DNA of 53,884 bases from Ferruginibacter sp. (GCA_013141435.1 JABFQZ010000004.1:1-53884), one strand, 5' to 3'. Positions 35,281 to 43,999 are shown, numbered from the stretch's first letter. The notes: generated by a model from the sequence alone, not told the origin. A program made the numbers and translations.

Positions 35281-37149
35281 TTATTTTTTCTTTTTTACAA
35301 AAATATTAATACTTACGCCTTGCATAATATCAAACACATTTTGGTCGGGGCTTCCATCCAAGCATATTTCTTTTTTCTTTGCATTACCATGCAAATCCAT
35401 AATATAAATTTTGTCAAAAGTTTTCATTAATTCTTCTCTCATTTTGCGATGTATAATGCCATCTATAAAACTATTATTGGTAATAAAAGCCAAAATGCCT
35501 TCTCCAGCTTTTTCTACATAATGTTGCCCTAGTCGTAAAAATTTTATATAATCGTCGGATAATGGTTGAATGTTTCTTTCGTTCAAATCTTTTTTATAAT
35601 CCGCTGTTAGGCTTTCTATCCATGGGCTTTTATTATTGCTACTTACTGCATACGGTGGGTTGCCAATTACACACATTACTGGTGCATCTCTTTTTATATG
35701 GTTTGCTTCGTTGGCTTCGGTACTTAACCAATTTGCAAAAAGTGTTCCTGTGTCGGGGTGGCTTTCTTCTAGGCTGTTGGTAAGGTAAACTCTTAACCTT
35801 TGGTTGGTTGTTGGCTTGTAACCTGTTTCGGTTAGTAACAAATCTAACTGCAAATGTGCCATGGCATAACTTGCCATTAGCAATTCAAAACCATTAAGGC
35901 GGGGCAATAAATGTGTTTCTACATAGTTGCTCCAAATGCCTTGCTGGCCTTCAAATTTTTTGTGTATGTGTTTTACTACTTCGGCTAAAAATGTTCCTGT
36001 GCCTGTTGCAGGGTCAAGTATTTGTACTTTGTGTACTTCTTGTTCCACTTGCTTGCCTTGTACATTTATTTTTATTTTTATTTTGCTATTATCTGCAAGC
36101 CCTTGTGGTAAATTAAATTCGGTTTTTAAAATATCATCTACAGCTCTTACAATAAAATTTACAACTGGTGCAGGTGTGTACCATACGCCTCTTGCTTTAC
36201 GCAATTTTGGATCGTACTCACTTAAAAAAGTTTCGTAAAAATGGATAATTGGGTCTTCCATTTTTGTGGTCTTGCCGTAGTTTTTTAAAATATCTTCAAC
36301 GTTGCAAGCCAAAAATATGTCTACCAAACTGTCTACCACCCATTTAATGCGATCGTCTAAATCTGGTCCGGCTATGTAGCCAAACAGTTTGCGTAAAAAT
36401 GGGTTTGATTTTGGAATTAATTCTGCTGCTTCTTGTCGGCTAAAAGTAGGCAGAGTAGGGTCGTGCAATCGGGCTGCAAACATACCATAACTAATAGTTT
36501 GAGCATACACATCGGCAAAACCTTTTGGGGTAATGTCGTGTATGAGAATTTGCTTAAAGGCATTCATTTGGTCTTTAAGGGTACTATCTTGTTGGTTTGT
36601 TTCGTCGGTGGTTAAAGCCTTTTCAATAATATCGCTTAACAATCTTGCTTTTCCTGCCATCATTTCGGCAAGTTTTTTACTGCTTTTTATGGTTTGCCCT
36701 ATGTGAGAGCAAAAGTCTTTTATTAGGTTTTCAAAAGCTGCAAAGTTTTGAGGTAAAGCAATTATTCCTTTGTCTGTAATTTCTGCAATGGCAATATTTG
36801 TTACAAATTGTCCGTCTCGGTAAAGATGGAAATCTAAATAATCGGTAAAAAATAAATTGTTTAGCGATGCTTTGTAACGGTCAAACTGTTCTTTGTTTCC
36901 TGTTTTCTTTAAGCCTGCAAGGTCTTTATCGCCAATATCTTTGGCTTCTATAAAGCCAACTGGAATATCTTTTTTGGTCAAGATATAATCTGGTGCTCCG
37001 CAAGATTGTCTTTTGGGTTCGTTGGTGGCTCGTATGTTGGGTACTAAACTTTCAATAAGTGTTTGCAAGTCGCCCCTAAAAGTATGTTCGGTTGCATTTC
37101 CTAAATTGTATCGTTGGTTTATGTTGTCAATGTATTGCTGTATGGTCAT
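35281..37149 (-). CDS. Nuclease-methylase part of a split type IIG restriction-modification enzyme
   Basis: This 622-residue protein begins with a PDDEXK-type nuclease domain (Pro53-Asp54 in CGAPDY, then Glu68-Ala-Lys70 in GFIEAKD), a helical connector (about 150-310) and an N6-adenine methyltransferase core: motif I DPATGTGTF at 379-387 and motif IV NPPY at 497-500. It ends abruptly at NVFDIMQGVSINIFVKKKK, where single-chain relatives continue into the target-recognition domain. That domain is encoded 2 kb downstream at 32049-33314. KilA-N and DUF1016 genes lie between them. All catalytic motifs are present, so the enzyme may work as a split RM plus S system. Confidence 0.88.
   Translation of the reverse strand: MTIQQYIDNINQRYNLGNATEHTFRGDLQTLIESLVPNIRATNEPKRQSCGAPDYILTKKDIPVGFIEAKDIGDKDLAGLKKTGNKEQFDRYKASLNNLFFTDYLDFHLYRDGQFVTNIAIAEITDKGIIALPQNFAAFENLIKDFCSHIGQTIKSSKKLAEMMAGKARLLSDIIEKALTTDETNQQDSTLKDQMNAFKQILIHDITPKGFADVYAQTISYGMFAARLHDPTLPTFSRQEAAELIPKSNPFLRKLFGYIAGPDLDDRIKWVVDSLVDIFLACNVEDILKNYGKTTKMEDPIIHFYETFLSEYDPKLRKARGVWYTPAPVVNFIVRAVDDILKTEFNLPQGLADNSKIKIKINVQGKQVEQEVHKVQILDPATGTGTFLAEVVKHIHKKFEGQQGIWSNYVETHLLPRLNGFELLMASYAMAHLQLDLLLTETGYKPTTNQRLRVYLTNSLEESHPDTGTLFANWLSTEANEANHIKRDAPVMCVIGNPPYAVSSNNKSPWIESLTADYKKDLNERNIQPLSDDYIKFLRLGQHYVEKAGEGILAFITNNSFIDGIIHRKMREELMKTFDKIYIMDLHGNAKKKEICLDGSPDQNVFDIMQGVSINIFVKKKK
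35284..35369 (-). repeat. Methylase 3' edge, parent of the junction repeat
   Basis: The last 86 bp of the methylase similarity recur at 34330-34415 with three substitutions and more loosely at 31936-31992. The segment encodes the QNVFDIMQG and INIFVKKKK strand and includes the CATATTT heptamer at 35363-35369, used as the joint in the hybrid copy. Confidence 0.85.
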
Positions 37150-37271
37150 TTAAAAAGTGTAAATATTTTGTATTACAAATGTACAAATTATAATGTGTGT
37201 AATTTGTAAATGAAGGTTGTGTAGTATAGTTGTTTATTTAGGCTACAATATATGCTGAAAAAAGGTATGCT

Positions 37272-37374
37272 GCTGAAGGGCTGCGGTGGAGGGAGCGATG
37301 TATTTATTGTATGTGTGCCGCCAAAGGCGCATACACATACAATAAATACGAAACAGCGACTAAGACCGTACAAA
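37272..37374 (+). repeat. Hairpin repeat element, copy A
   Basis: This 103-bp element lies in the 321-bp gap between the restriction island and the aminotransferase gene. It has a conserved head (GAAGGGCTGCGGTGGAGG area, 37272-37300), a 17-bp stem gtatttattgtatgtgt (37300-37316) pairing exactly with 37333-37349, a small inner GCC-aaa-GGC hairpin and a tail at 37350-37374. Copy B at 42092-42197 has the same head and tail but a different stem. It resembles a REP-like or small non-autonomous element. Confidence 0.75.
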
Positions 37375-37429
37375 TGATGGTAATAGTACTTAATGTAGAA
37401 AGCCCAAAAAAGTAAATAATAGAAATTGT

Positions 37430-37457
37430 TTTGCAACCAAAAATATTGATACATTTA
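37430..37457 (+). promoter_or_regulatory. Possible Bacteroidota promoter for the aminotransferase gene
   Basis: TTTG at 37430-37433 and TACATTTA at 37450-37457 are separated by 16 bp and lie just before ATG 37471, close to the TTTG / TAnnTTTG consensus. If transcription starts near 37463, the leader is very short and the second ATG (37480) could be the true start. Confidence 0.4.
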
Positions 37458-37470
37458 CAGCTTATTAGAA

Positions 37471-38673
37471 ATGTATTTTATGCAATTATCGTTGTTGTTA
37501 GAAAAATTTAATGAGCCCGAAACGCTTAAAATGGCTAAGCTTGGCAGAGAGCTAAAGGCGCAAGGAATAGATATTACCGACCTTAGTTTGGGTGAGCCAG
37601 ATTTTGATACGCCTATACATATAAAAGATGCTGCAAAGAAAGCTATTGACGAAAATTATAGTCATTACACGCCTGTTGTAGGCTATGCCGATGTGAGGGA
37701 AGCGGTATGCACAAAACTGAAAAGAGATAATAATTTGGACTATACTATTGACCAAATTATTGTAAGCACAGGTGCTAAGCAAAGTATTGCCAATGCTGTA
37801 CTTGCACTGGTAGATGCTGGCGATGAAGTGATAATACCCACACCGTATTGGGTTACGTATAGCGAAATTGTACGGCTTGCTGGTGGCGTAGTAAAATTTG
37901 TACATACTACTATACAAAATGGCTATAAAATAACTGCCGATGAGTTAGAAAAAGCTATTACACCTGCTACAAAATTATTTATGTTTTCGAGCCCATGCAA
38001 CCCAACTGGTGCGGTGTATACCAAAGCGGAGTTGCAAGCATTGGCAAATGTATTTGCAAAAAATGAGCATGTAACTATTATGAGCGACGAAATTTATGAA
38101 ACTATAAATTACGATGCTCCGCATGAAAGTATAGCCCAGTTTGATTTTTTGAAGGAAAGGGTAATTTTAATAAATGGATTGAGCAAGGGATATGCTATGA
38201 CAGGTTGGAGGTTTGGTTACCTTGCTGCATCGGCTACAATTGTAAAAGCTTGTGAAAAATTGCAAGGGCAATTTACAAGTGCTACTTGCTCTATTACGCA
38301 ACGGGCAGCTATTGTAGCGCTTACTGGTAGCCAACAAAGCACTGTAGATATGGTTGCTAAATTTAAAGAAAGGAGAGAAAAAGTTATAGGCTTTTTAAAA
38401 GAAATTCCTGCTATCGAATATACAATACCGCCTGGTGCTTTTTATGTTTTTCCTGATGTGAGTGCTTATTTTAATAAAAAAACTGCTGCTGGAGTAATTT
38501 TAAAAGATGCAGATGAATTGTGCATGTATTTATTGCATACTGCCCATGTATCGGTTGTAACTGGTAGGGCTTTTGGGCAACCCAATTGTATAAGAATTTC
38601 GTTTGCTACCAATACTGCTAATATTGAAAAAGGGTTTGCTAAAATAAAAAATGCATTGGCAAATTTGGTGTAA
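37471..38673 (+). CDS. Class I/II PLP-dependent aminotransferase (aspartate aminotransferase type)
   Basis: This 400-residue fold-type I aminotransferase has LSLGEPDFDTPIHIKDAAKK near the N-terminus, the PLP-contacting SPCNPTGAVY, YETINYDAPH and the Schiff-base Lys239 in NGLSKGYAMTGWRFGY. The C-terminal CIRISFAT carries the substrate-binding Arg. It most resembles bacterial Ib aspartate or aromatic aminotransferases. An alternative start is ATG 37480. It is a single gene, convergent with the CHAD-like gene. Confidence 0.92.
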   Translation: MYFMQLSLLLEKFNEPETLKMAKLGRELKAQGIDITDLSLGEPDFDTPIHIKDAAKKAIDENYSHYTPVVGYADVREAVCTKLKRDNNLDYTIDQIIVSTGAKQSIANAVLALVDAGDEVIIPTPYWVTYSEIVRLAGGVVKFVHTTIQNGYKITADELEKAITPATKLFMFSSPCNPTGAVYTKAELQALANVFAKNEHVTIMSDEIYETINYDAPHESIAQFDFLKERVILINGLSKGYAMTGWRFGYLAASATIVKACEKLQGQFTSATCSITQRAAIVALTGSQQSTVDMVAKFKERREKVIGFLKEIPAIEYTIPPGAFYVFPDVSAYFNKKTAAGVILKDADELCMYLLHTAHVSVVTGRAFGQPNCIRISFATNTANIEKGFAKIKNALANLV

Positions 38674-38690
38674 AATTATATTTTTTTGTA

Positions 38691-39671
38691 TTAAAAAGAT
38701 GCAATCATTTTTTCTAAATTTTTTTCTTCAAAAAAAGGTACGCACAGTTTTTTAGCTTTAGCCATAATAGTTTTTAGCGCATCGGTTTTTAAACCATGCA
38801 ATTCGTAAGCTTTTTTTAAAGCTTGGGCTTCGGTTAGCTTTGTAGTGGCTTGTATGGCTTCGGTAGTTATTATATATTTTAAGCCATTATCTTTTAATTT
38901 TCCTAATGCAGCTATTGTATAACTAAGAGCTAAAAAATAATTTTTTTCGATTATAATTATCTCTTCTACATTTTTTTTAGGAGGCATTTTATTAAATGCC
39001 GAATTTACAATTTCGGGTATTAAATATTTTGCAACTTTAGGGTCTTTTATTTTGCTATTGGTAAGTTGTATGCAGCCTAATAATGCCTGTGGATATATGC
39101 TTAGCCAACGTAGCTTTCTTCTAAGTTCATGCAGTTGTGTTTCTATATCGGTAAAATTATCGCCTGTTTGGGTATAAAAAGTATTTATACTTTCTATAGA
39201 TTTTTTATAAAAAACTTGTATAAGTTCGGCCTCTTTTTCGGGAGTTTGCCAACTCATTTTTAGTAGCTGTTTTCTTATTTTTTTTGTACGTAATGGACTG
39301 TGGTTTATCCATTTTCTTTTAAGTAACAATGTATTTAATGCTGCAATTTTTTCGTTTTTTTTGGCAGTTATAAATTTTATAGCTGTTGCTGGTAGTTTTT
39401 TTTCTTTAATAAATGGTTTTAAATACGAATCGTAATAATCTATTGCACCAAGCAGGTCTTCCAACTGCTTAAATCTTTCTTTTAATTTTAAAAATCTTTT
39501 TTCGTTATGCATACCAGCATATAATTTGCATAACCCTTGTAGCATAAAAACCTTTGTGCGGCAATCGTTTTCGTACAAATACAATGCAGCATTATTGGTA
39601 CGTGAAGCAGCTAGCAAAAGCTCATCTAATTTTATTAAAAAATATTCAAATCTGCCTAGGCCTTGTGTCAT
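38691..39671 (-). CDS. CHAD-like helical protein
   Basis: This 326-residue mostly helical, Lys-rich protein is taken from ATG 39671 (MTQGLGRFEYFLIKLDELL). A longer frame to 39734 would overlap the upstream gene by 20 bp. Two stretches resemble the repeated CHAD unit: LKERFKQLEDLLGAIDYYDS and LHELRRKLRWLSIYPQALLG. CHAD domains bind phosphate-rich polymers such as polyphosphate. The similarity is moderate and the usual His pattern is sparse, so the family call is tentative. It follows the ATP-grasp-like gene on the same strand with a 43-bp gap. Confidence 0.55.
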   Translation of the reverse strand: MTQGLGRFEYFLIKLDELLLAASRTNNAALYLYENDCRTKVFMLQGLCKLYAGMHNEKRFLKLKERFKQLEDLLGAIDYYDSYLKPFIKEKKLPATAIKFITAKKNEKIAALNTLLLKRKWINHSPLRTKKIRKQLLKMSWQTPEKEAELIQVFYKKSIESINTFYTQTGDNFTDIETQLHELRRKLRWLSIYPQALLGCIQLTNSKIKDPKVAKYLIPEIVNSAFNKMPPKKNVEEIIIIEKNYFLALSYTIAALGKLKDNGLKYIITTEAIQATTKLTEAQALKKAYELHGLKTDALKTIMAKAKKLCVPFFEEKNLEKMIASF

Positions 39672-39714
39672 TGTAATTGTTTTTAAAGTAATTAAAGATT
39701 TACGGGTTTTTAAA

Positions 39715-40905
39715 TTATTGTTCAAAATAAGCAACTGTACCGCCTACCCAAGTCTTATCTTTGTTGTACCGAGTGCCTATCATTTTCCCCTTGCTTAGTC
39801 TTGCTAGGTTATGTACTGCTACAGGTCGTTCCCATTCATTTTTCCAAAAATAAAATAGTCGTATTTCTGCTTTTGCAGGTTCATCTAAAGTTTTTATTAT
39901 TGGAGCGTAATTTACTTTACGTTGCAGTATCCAATTCTCTGGGTCTGTTATTTTATCAATATCATTTTGTGTTACATCTATTATTACTCCCATGCCAGCA
40001 AAAGAAAATAATGGTTTTAGCACATAATCTTCTAAGTTTAAAGGTTTTTTTATTTCGTTCAAAAAAAATGTTTCGGGTACATATTTATTATTTATAAATG
40101 GCAATGTATATTTACTAATACGATAAAACCAATTTGGGTGTGGTATCCAAGTTACATTGTATTCTTTGGTTAGGTCAATAATATTTTCTAATCCTTGTTG
40201 TTGGTTTAGGTCATCAAAAATTAGTCTGTTATAAATTCTTGTAATAATTTGTTCATCGCCATTTTCTTTATTGTAATATAATTGTTTACCATTGGCTTTT
40301 AATTTGGTAAGGCATAAAGTTTTTACGCCTATTAGTTTTTCTGAGGCATCAAAATCTATTCTTGTTTTTTGCTTTTCTGGGTAAATTTCTAATAACACAA
40401 CTTCATCAATATTTGTATTGCCAATTACAATTTCTTTAAATAATTGTAAGTAAGTTTCTTTGTTGTAACCATTCAGATACGACGAATAATTGCTAGGCAC
40501 ATTGGCATATGTAGCAGTAAGCTCACTATGTATTGCCTGAAATGCAAATAGGGTAGGGAAGCCTTGCATTTCTATTAACTGGGGTTCGTAACCTCCATTG
40601 CCATCATCGCAAATGCCAAAATCAAATACAAGTAATTGTGCATGCTCTTCGTTGCCACTAACCATTAAATTATTGGGAATACTGCGTTGTGTAAGTTCTT
40701 TAAAATTGGGTGCTACAATTACATCTATTATATCTTCACATGCGCCAAGCATTTTGTTTGTAAAATCTTTTGGAACAAAAATAGGAGTTTCGGCGTTTCT
40801 AAAATCCAATGCACCTGGGCTTATTGCCTCTACATCTTTCATGTAAGCGGCATATTTTTCTTCGGTAAAATTGCTATTGAATAATGCTCTTATTTCTTTT
40901 TGCAT
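39715..40905 (-). CDS. ATP-grasp-like ligase of unknown substrate
   Basis: This 396-residue protein has features that suggest an ATP-grasp fold. These are YVLKPLFSFAGMGVIIDV (a Lys followed by a Gly-rich loop, about residues 290-308), WILQRKVNYAPII, and AEIRLFYFWKNEWERPVAV near the C-terminus with acidic and aromatic residues in metal- and nucleotide-binding positions. An N-terminal part has DFGICDDGNGGYEPQLIEMQ, which resembles glutathionylspermidine-synthetase-like proteins. I cannot name the reaction. Its neighbours are a glutamine-amidotransferase-type gene upstream and a CHAD-like gene downstream, all on the minus strand. Confidence 0.6.
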   Translation of the reverse strand: MQKEIRALFNSNFTEEKYAAYMKDVEAISPGALDFRNAETPIFVPKDFTNKMLGACEDIIDVIVAPNFKELTQRSIPNNLMVSGNEEHAQLLVFDFGICDDGNGGYEPQLIEMQGFPTLFAFQAIHSELTATYANVPSNYSSYLNGYNKETYLQLFKEIVIGNTNIDEVVLLEIYPEKQKTRIDFDASEKLIGVKTLCLTKLKANGKQLYYNKENGDEQIITRIYNRLIFDDLNQQQGLENIIDLTKEYNVTWIPHPNWFYRISKYTLPFINNKYVPETFFLNEIKKPLNLEDYVLKPLFSFAGMGVIIDVTQNDIDKITDPENWILQRKVNYAPIIKTLDEPAKAEIRLFYFWKNEWERPVAVHNLARLSKGKMIGTRYNKDKTWVGGTVAYFEQ

Positions 40906-40916
40906 AAAGCTAGTTT

Positions 40917-40970
40917 AGTATTGAGATATTAGTATTTAGTATTGAGATATTAGTATTGAGTATTGAGATA
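40917..40970 (+). repeat. Short tandem repeat of TAGTATTGAGATAT type
   Basis: Imperfect copies of tagtattgagatat follow each other between the ATP-grasp-like and amidotransferase genes. They are directly visible and of low complexity. Related words (ctcaatactcat) recur near 41118. Confidence 0.75.
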
Positions 40971-41126
40971 ACTATAATTGCACCTCTATTAACTAATTTT
41001 TTATTTCAAGTATTGCTAATATTTAGATATTAATATTGGACATAATTATTAAAAAATCTGTTCAAAAATATTTCATTTTTTAAAGCACTACATAAAAGCG
41101 AAATGGCCATTAAATTCTCTCAATAC

Positions 41127-41978
41127 TCATATTTCTGCCCCAGCCATATCCATTTTTCTAACAACATCGGCTAAAAAATTGGGTAATATTTTTGAATAAG
41201 TGTGTGCAATTTTATCAGGGTCGTTTAAGTGATCTATCATGCTTTGCCACTTTTCTAATCCATAATTATCTATTACAACTTTTTTACGAGCCTCTGTTTG
41301 CAAATGCAAGCTCATACCAATAGCATCTGCCTCTGGATGAAACTGTGTACCAATCATGTTTTCGTTGAACCTAATAGACATTATTGCTCTTTCTAAAGGT
41401 ACATGTGGTCTTGCTTTTTCTATTGCCAATAATTTGCCTCCAATTTTTTTTATATTATTATGTTTTGGCTGTGTTACCTGATAATCTCTACTATCTACTA
41501 CATAAAAAGGATCTGTAAGTCCTTCAAAAATAATTTCTTCTTTAGCATCTAAAAGATAGTGAATAGGAAAAACACCAAAAGCTGTACTTTTTCGTTTGGT
41601 AACTTCGGCTACATTAAAATACCTACATGCCAATTGAAAAGAATGACAAATAAAAAACACTTGTTTTTTTATTTCATTTTCTTCTTTAGCATTATAATTT
41701 TCAATTTTTTTTATCCATTCAAAAAAATTATTTTCCCAAATACTACCTTCACTATCCAGCGGAGAGCCAGGTCCGCCGCTGCATATATAAATATCATAGT
41801 CAAGGTTTGGCACTTCATTTTTTTGCCTTACATCAAATTCATCTTTTACCAAATCTCTGCTTTCCATTTCAGCAAACTGGTTCAATATTTCTCTAATACA
41901 GCGCATGCCTTGGTTTTCTACACCTTCGTACAAATCTAATATTGCAACCTTCAAAGCGTCGTTTTCAAAACTATTCAT
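41127..41978 (-). CDS. Class I glutamine amidotransferase-like protein
   Basis: This 283-residue protein has a triad-type amidotransferase fold: ICSGGPGSPLDSEGS (oxyanion-strand region), the nucleophile Cys111 in FICHSFQLACR, and the catalytic His in GTQFHPEADAIG. The elbow differs from the canonical GxCxGxQ (Phe and Ser replace the two glycines), so glutaminase activity is likely but not certain. No synthetase domain is fused, so it must supply ammonia to, or hydrolyse an amide for, a partner. The ATP-grasp-like gene 221 bp downstream is the obvious candidate. Confidence 0.8.
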   Translation of the reverse strand: MNSFENDALKVAILDLYEGVENQGMRCIREILNQFAEMESRDLVKDEFDVRQKNEVPNLDYDIYICSGGPGSPLDSEGSIWENNFFEWIKKIENYNAKEENEIKKQVFFICHSFQLACRYFNVAEVTKRKSTAFGVFPIHYLLDAKEEIIFEGLTDPFYVVDSRDYQVTQPKHNNIKKIGGKLLAIEKARPHVPLERAIMSIRFNENMIGTQFHPEADAIGMSLHLQTEARKKVVIDNYGLEKWQSMIDHLNDPDKIAHTYSKILPNFLADVVRKMDMAGAEI

Positions 41979-42091
41979 AAATTAAAAATAGCAATTTTTT
42001 AAAAATTTAATTCAATAATTTAAAATATTTATACCTAAAGTGTACACATTAGTTTTTTTGGGGCTATGTGCAACTATAACTTTAATTAGCA

Positions 42092-42197
42092 TTTGCTCAG
42101 TCTCCTTCGTTGTATCGTACTGTGTTTGCATACTATCTCCACAATAGCGTCGGTATGCAAACACAGCACATCACTCAGTCCACCGCAGCCTTTCAGC
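42092..42197 (-). repeat. Hairpin repeat element, copy B
   Basis: This 106-bp element, inverted relative to copy A, lies in the 263-bp gap between the amidotransferase and NTF2-like genes. The head (42169-42197) matches copy A at 25 of 29 positions and the tail (42092-42116) at 17 of 25. The stem gtactgtgtttgcatac (42117-42133) pairs with 42153-42169 with one mismatch and has no resemblance to the copy A stem. Confidence 0.75.
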
Positions 42198-42241
42198 TTC
42201 AAATTTTTTGTAAACATTTACCTTAGCGTAATATCCATTTT

Positions 42242-42604
42242 TTATCCATGATACACTCTCGATGCTATAATTCTCTCATCAATTTCCAAAACTTCGGCAA
42301 CCAAAATATCTACCTCTCCTGGTACTTTTCTCAAATATTCTAAAAAAACTCTATCATCATTAGCAGTTAAACTTGTGCAATTGTAATACAAATTAGGTAT
42401 TCTTTCAAAAGCATCTTTCCACCAAGCAGTAAGCTCATTTTTGCCAATAAGCAATCCATTAGTTTCGGGCATTCTTATTTTTAACTTTGGGCTATAATGT
42501 GTGGCATTATCATCGTACAATTGCAAAAGTTTTTCAAGGTTGTGTTCATTAAAAGCTTCAAACCAATGTAAAGCTACTTGTTTATTATACTCTTGTTTAT
42601 TCAT
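42242..42604 (-). CDS. SnoaL/NTF2-like protein
   Basis: This 120-residue protein has a SnoaL-like polyketide-cyclase/NTF2 fold: VALHWFEAFNEHNLEKLLQL, YDDNATHYSPKL, GKNELTAWWKDAFERIPNLY and VFLEYLRKVPGEVDILVAEV. Members bind or isomerise small molecules, and the ligand is unknown. It is a single small gene on the minus strand, 84 bp from the SRPBCC gene, with a terminator-like hairpin between them. Confidence 0.78.
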   Translation of the reverse strand: MNKQEYNKQVALHWFEAFNEHNLEKLLQLYDDNATHYSPKLKIRMPETNGLLIGKNELTAWWKDAFERIPNLYYNCTSLTANDDRVFLEYLRKVPGEVDILVAEVLEIDERIIASRVYHG

Positions 42605-42630
42605 TTTTTAAAAATATTACTTCAAATTAA

Positions 42631-42660
42631 AATTGCCAACCTATTGTAAAGTCGGCAATT
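42631..42660 (-). terminator. Terminator after the SRPBCC gene
   Basis: Arms aattgccaac and gtcggcaatt form a 10-bp stem with one mismatch and a 10-nt loop. On the minus strand it is followed by a T-rich run, ending the transcript of 42689-43222. Confidence 0.7.
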
Positions 42661-42688
42661 ATTAAATTATTTAATTAGAGTTTTTGTA

Positions 42689-43222
42689 TTAATTTTTCTC
42701 TTGTAAATTTTTCAGGTTGGCCAAACCAATTTCCAAATCGCCACCTATCATTTTGTTCATAAATAACCCCATAAAGTTAAAAGGGTATTTCATGTGCCCA
42801 CTAATGCCCCATTTTACCAAAGTTTTATTTACACCTACACTATCGGTACTCATATAAGCCAATGATTCATCTTTCATTGGCTTTTCAAATTTTAGTTCAT
42901 AATCTACTCTTTTTCCTTCATCAATTTTTTTAATTTCTTGAGTTCCTTTTCCTACTTCTTTGTTGCCTTCCCATGATGATTTAAAACCTACCGTAGCATC
43001 TATGCCAGTAAAAGTATTTACCATAGCGGTATCTAGCTTAGCCCATTTGCTATATTCGTTCTGGTTCTTTAAAAATTTAATGTAGTTAAATACTTCAGCT
43101 GTAGGCTTATTTATAGTAATTGATTTTTCTACCAAATAATCTTTGCTAATAAATAATGCAGCAATAAGTATTATTGCTATTAAGAAAATTACAAATAATA
43201 ATAGTTTTTTTAAGATTTTCAT
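42689..43222 (-). CDS. SRPBCC-family protein with N-terminal membrane anchor
   Basis: This 177-residue protein has a hydrophobic helix (residues 8-27), then an SRPBCC/polyketide-cyclase-like domain: YLVEKSITINKPTAEVFNYI, QNEYSKWAKLDTAMVN, YPFNFMGLFMNKMIGGDLE. The C-terminal helix lines the ligand cavity in this fold. Its layout mirrors the 26967-27488 protein; they may be distant paralogues. The function is unknown. Confidence 0.8.
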   Translation of the reverse strand: MKILKKLLLFVIFLIAIILIAALFISKDYLVEKSITINKPTAEVFNYIKFLKNQNEYSKWAKLDTAMVNTFTGIDATVGFKSSWEGNKEVGKGTQEIKKIDEGKRVDYELKFEKPMKDESLAYMSTDSVGVNKTLVKWGISGHMKYPFNFMGLFMNKMIGGDLEIGLANLKNLQEKN

Positions 43223-43549
43223 TTGTTAGTTTTTTTAAAGTTAATACTTCTTTTTCACTTTAATTATACCTTTTTTTGTGAACATAAAAGTAATTACTTA
43301 TTTTTTAATACAATCGCATTTTTGGTAACTCATATTTTAGCAAACATTGTATTTGGTAATTTTTTATATTTTTAAACTAAAAGATTTATAAAATCCTTTT
43401 TATAATTAAAGCTCTGTTTAATTTGATTAGTTTTTTGATTTTGGTTATTTTGTTATGAACCAATTAGTTTGTTTCATTTAAAGTTTGGGTTCTTATAAAA
43501 ATATGGCTAAGTATTGCTATTTTTGCAACATTAATAGATTTATTATACT
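43223..43549. other. AT-rich divergent promoter region
   Basis: 327 bp between the divergent SRPBCC and DUF4254 genes. TATTTTTG at 43518-43525 fits the TAnnTTTG -7 consensus 25 bp before the DUF4254 ATG. A TTTG at 43484-43487 is rather far for a -33 element. No gene is seen. Confidence 0.45.
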
Positions 43550-43990
43550 ATGGCAGAAACATTGGGCATGCTTTGTGATAAACTTACAATTGTAAAATTA
43601 AAACAATACCATACCGAAGATAGCGATAGGCTTAAGAGCCTTGGTGTACAATCGGCACAATTGCAACAAGAAATAAATGAATACATTTCCGATGCAATTG
43701 CAGGTAATATTTTGCCAAGCCAAATGACATTTGCTGCTAATAAAGTTTTTAAAAAGGAAGGTAATATTGTAGACGAAGTACAAGGCAATTTTGGCGAAAT
43801 TTTTTATCAATTAGCCAATGTAAATTGCACACTTTGGCATGAGCAAGAAAAAGTGTACGAATTTGAAAAAGTACCTCCCAATGAAAAAGATACAGTGGTA
43901 AAACAATTAGCCTTATTAAATTTAGAAAGAAATAAATGTATAGATGCCATAAATGAAAGATTTATGAAGTTAATAAAACAAGATAAATAA
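43550..43990 (+). CDS. DUF4254 protein
   Basis: This 146-residue helical protein has the DUF4254 pattern: ETLGMLCDKLTIVKLKQYHT, then QLANVNCTLWHEQEKVYEFE and LALLNLERNKCIDAINERFM. DUF4254 proteins are found beside glycosyltransferase or lipopolysaccharide-core genes in Bacteroidota, and their function is unknown. Here it opens the plus-strand glycan region. A hairpin lies in the 58-bp gap before the next gene. Confidence 0.78.
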   Translation: MAETLGMLCDKLTIVKLKQYHTEDSDRLKSLGVQSAQLQQEINEYISDAIAGNILPSQMTFAANKVFKKEGNIVDEVQGNFGEIFYQLANVNCTLWHEQEKVYEFEKVPPNEKDTVVKQLALLNLERNKCIDAINERFMKLIKQDK

Positions 43991-43999
43991 TATAAAACC

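Noticed and set aside
37188..37454. Short minus-strand open frame across the hairpin repeat
   Set aside because: It has low-complexity content and is cut by the repeat structure; no start signal or family match is visible.
39672..39734. Longer start for the CHAD-like protein
   Set aside because: It would overlap the upstream coding end by 20 bp, and the added residues look like untranslated AT-rich DNA.
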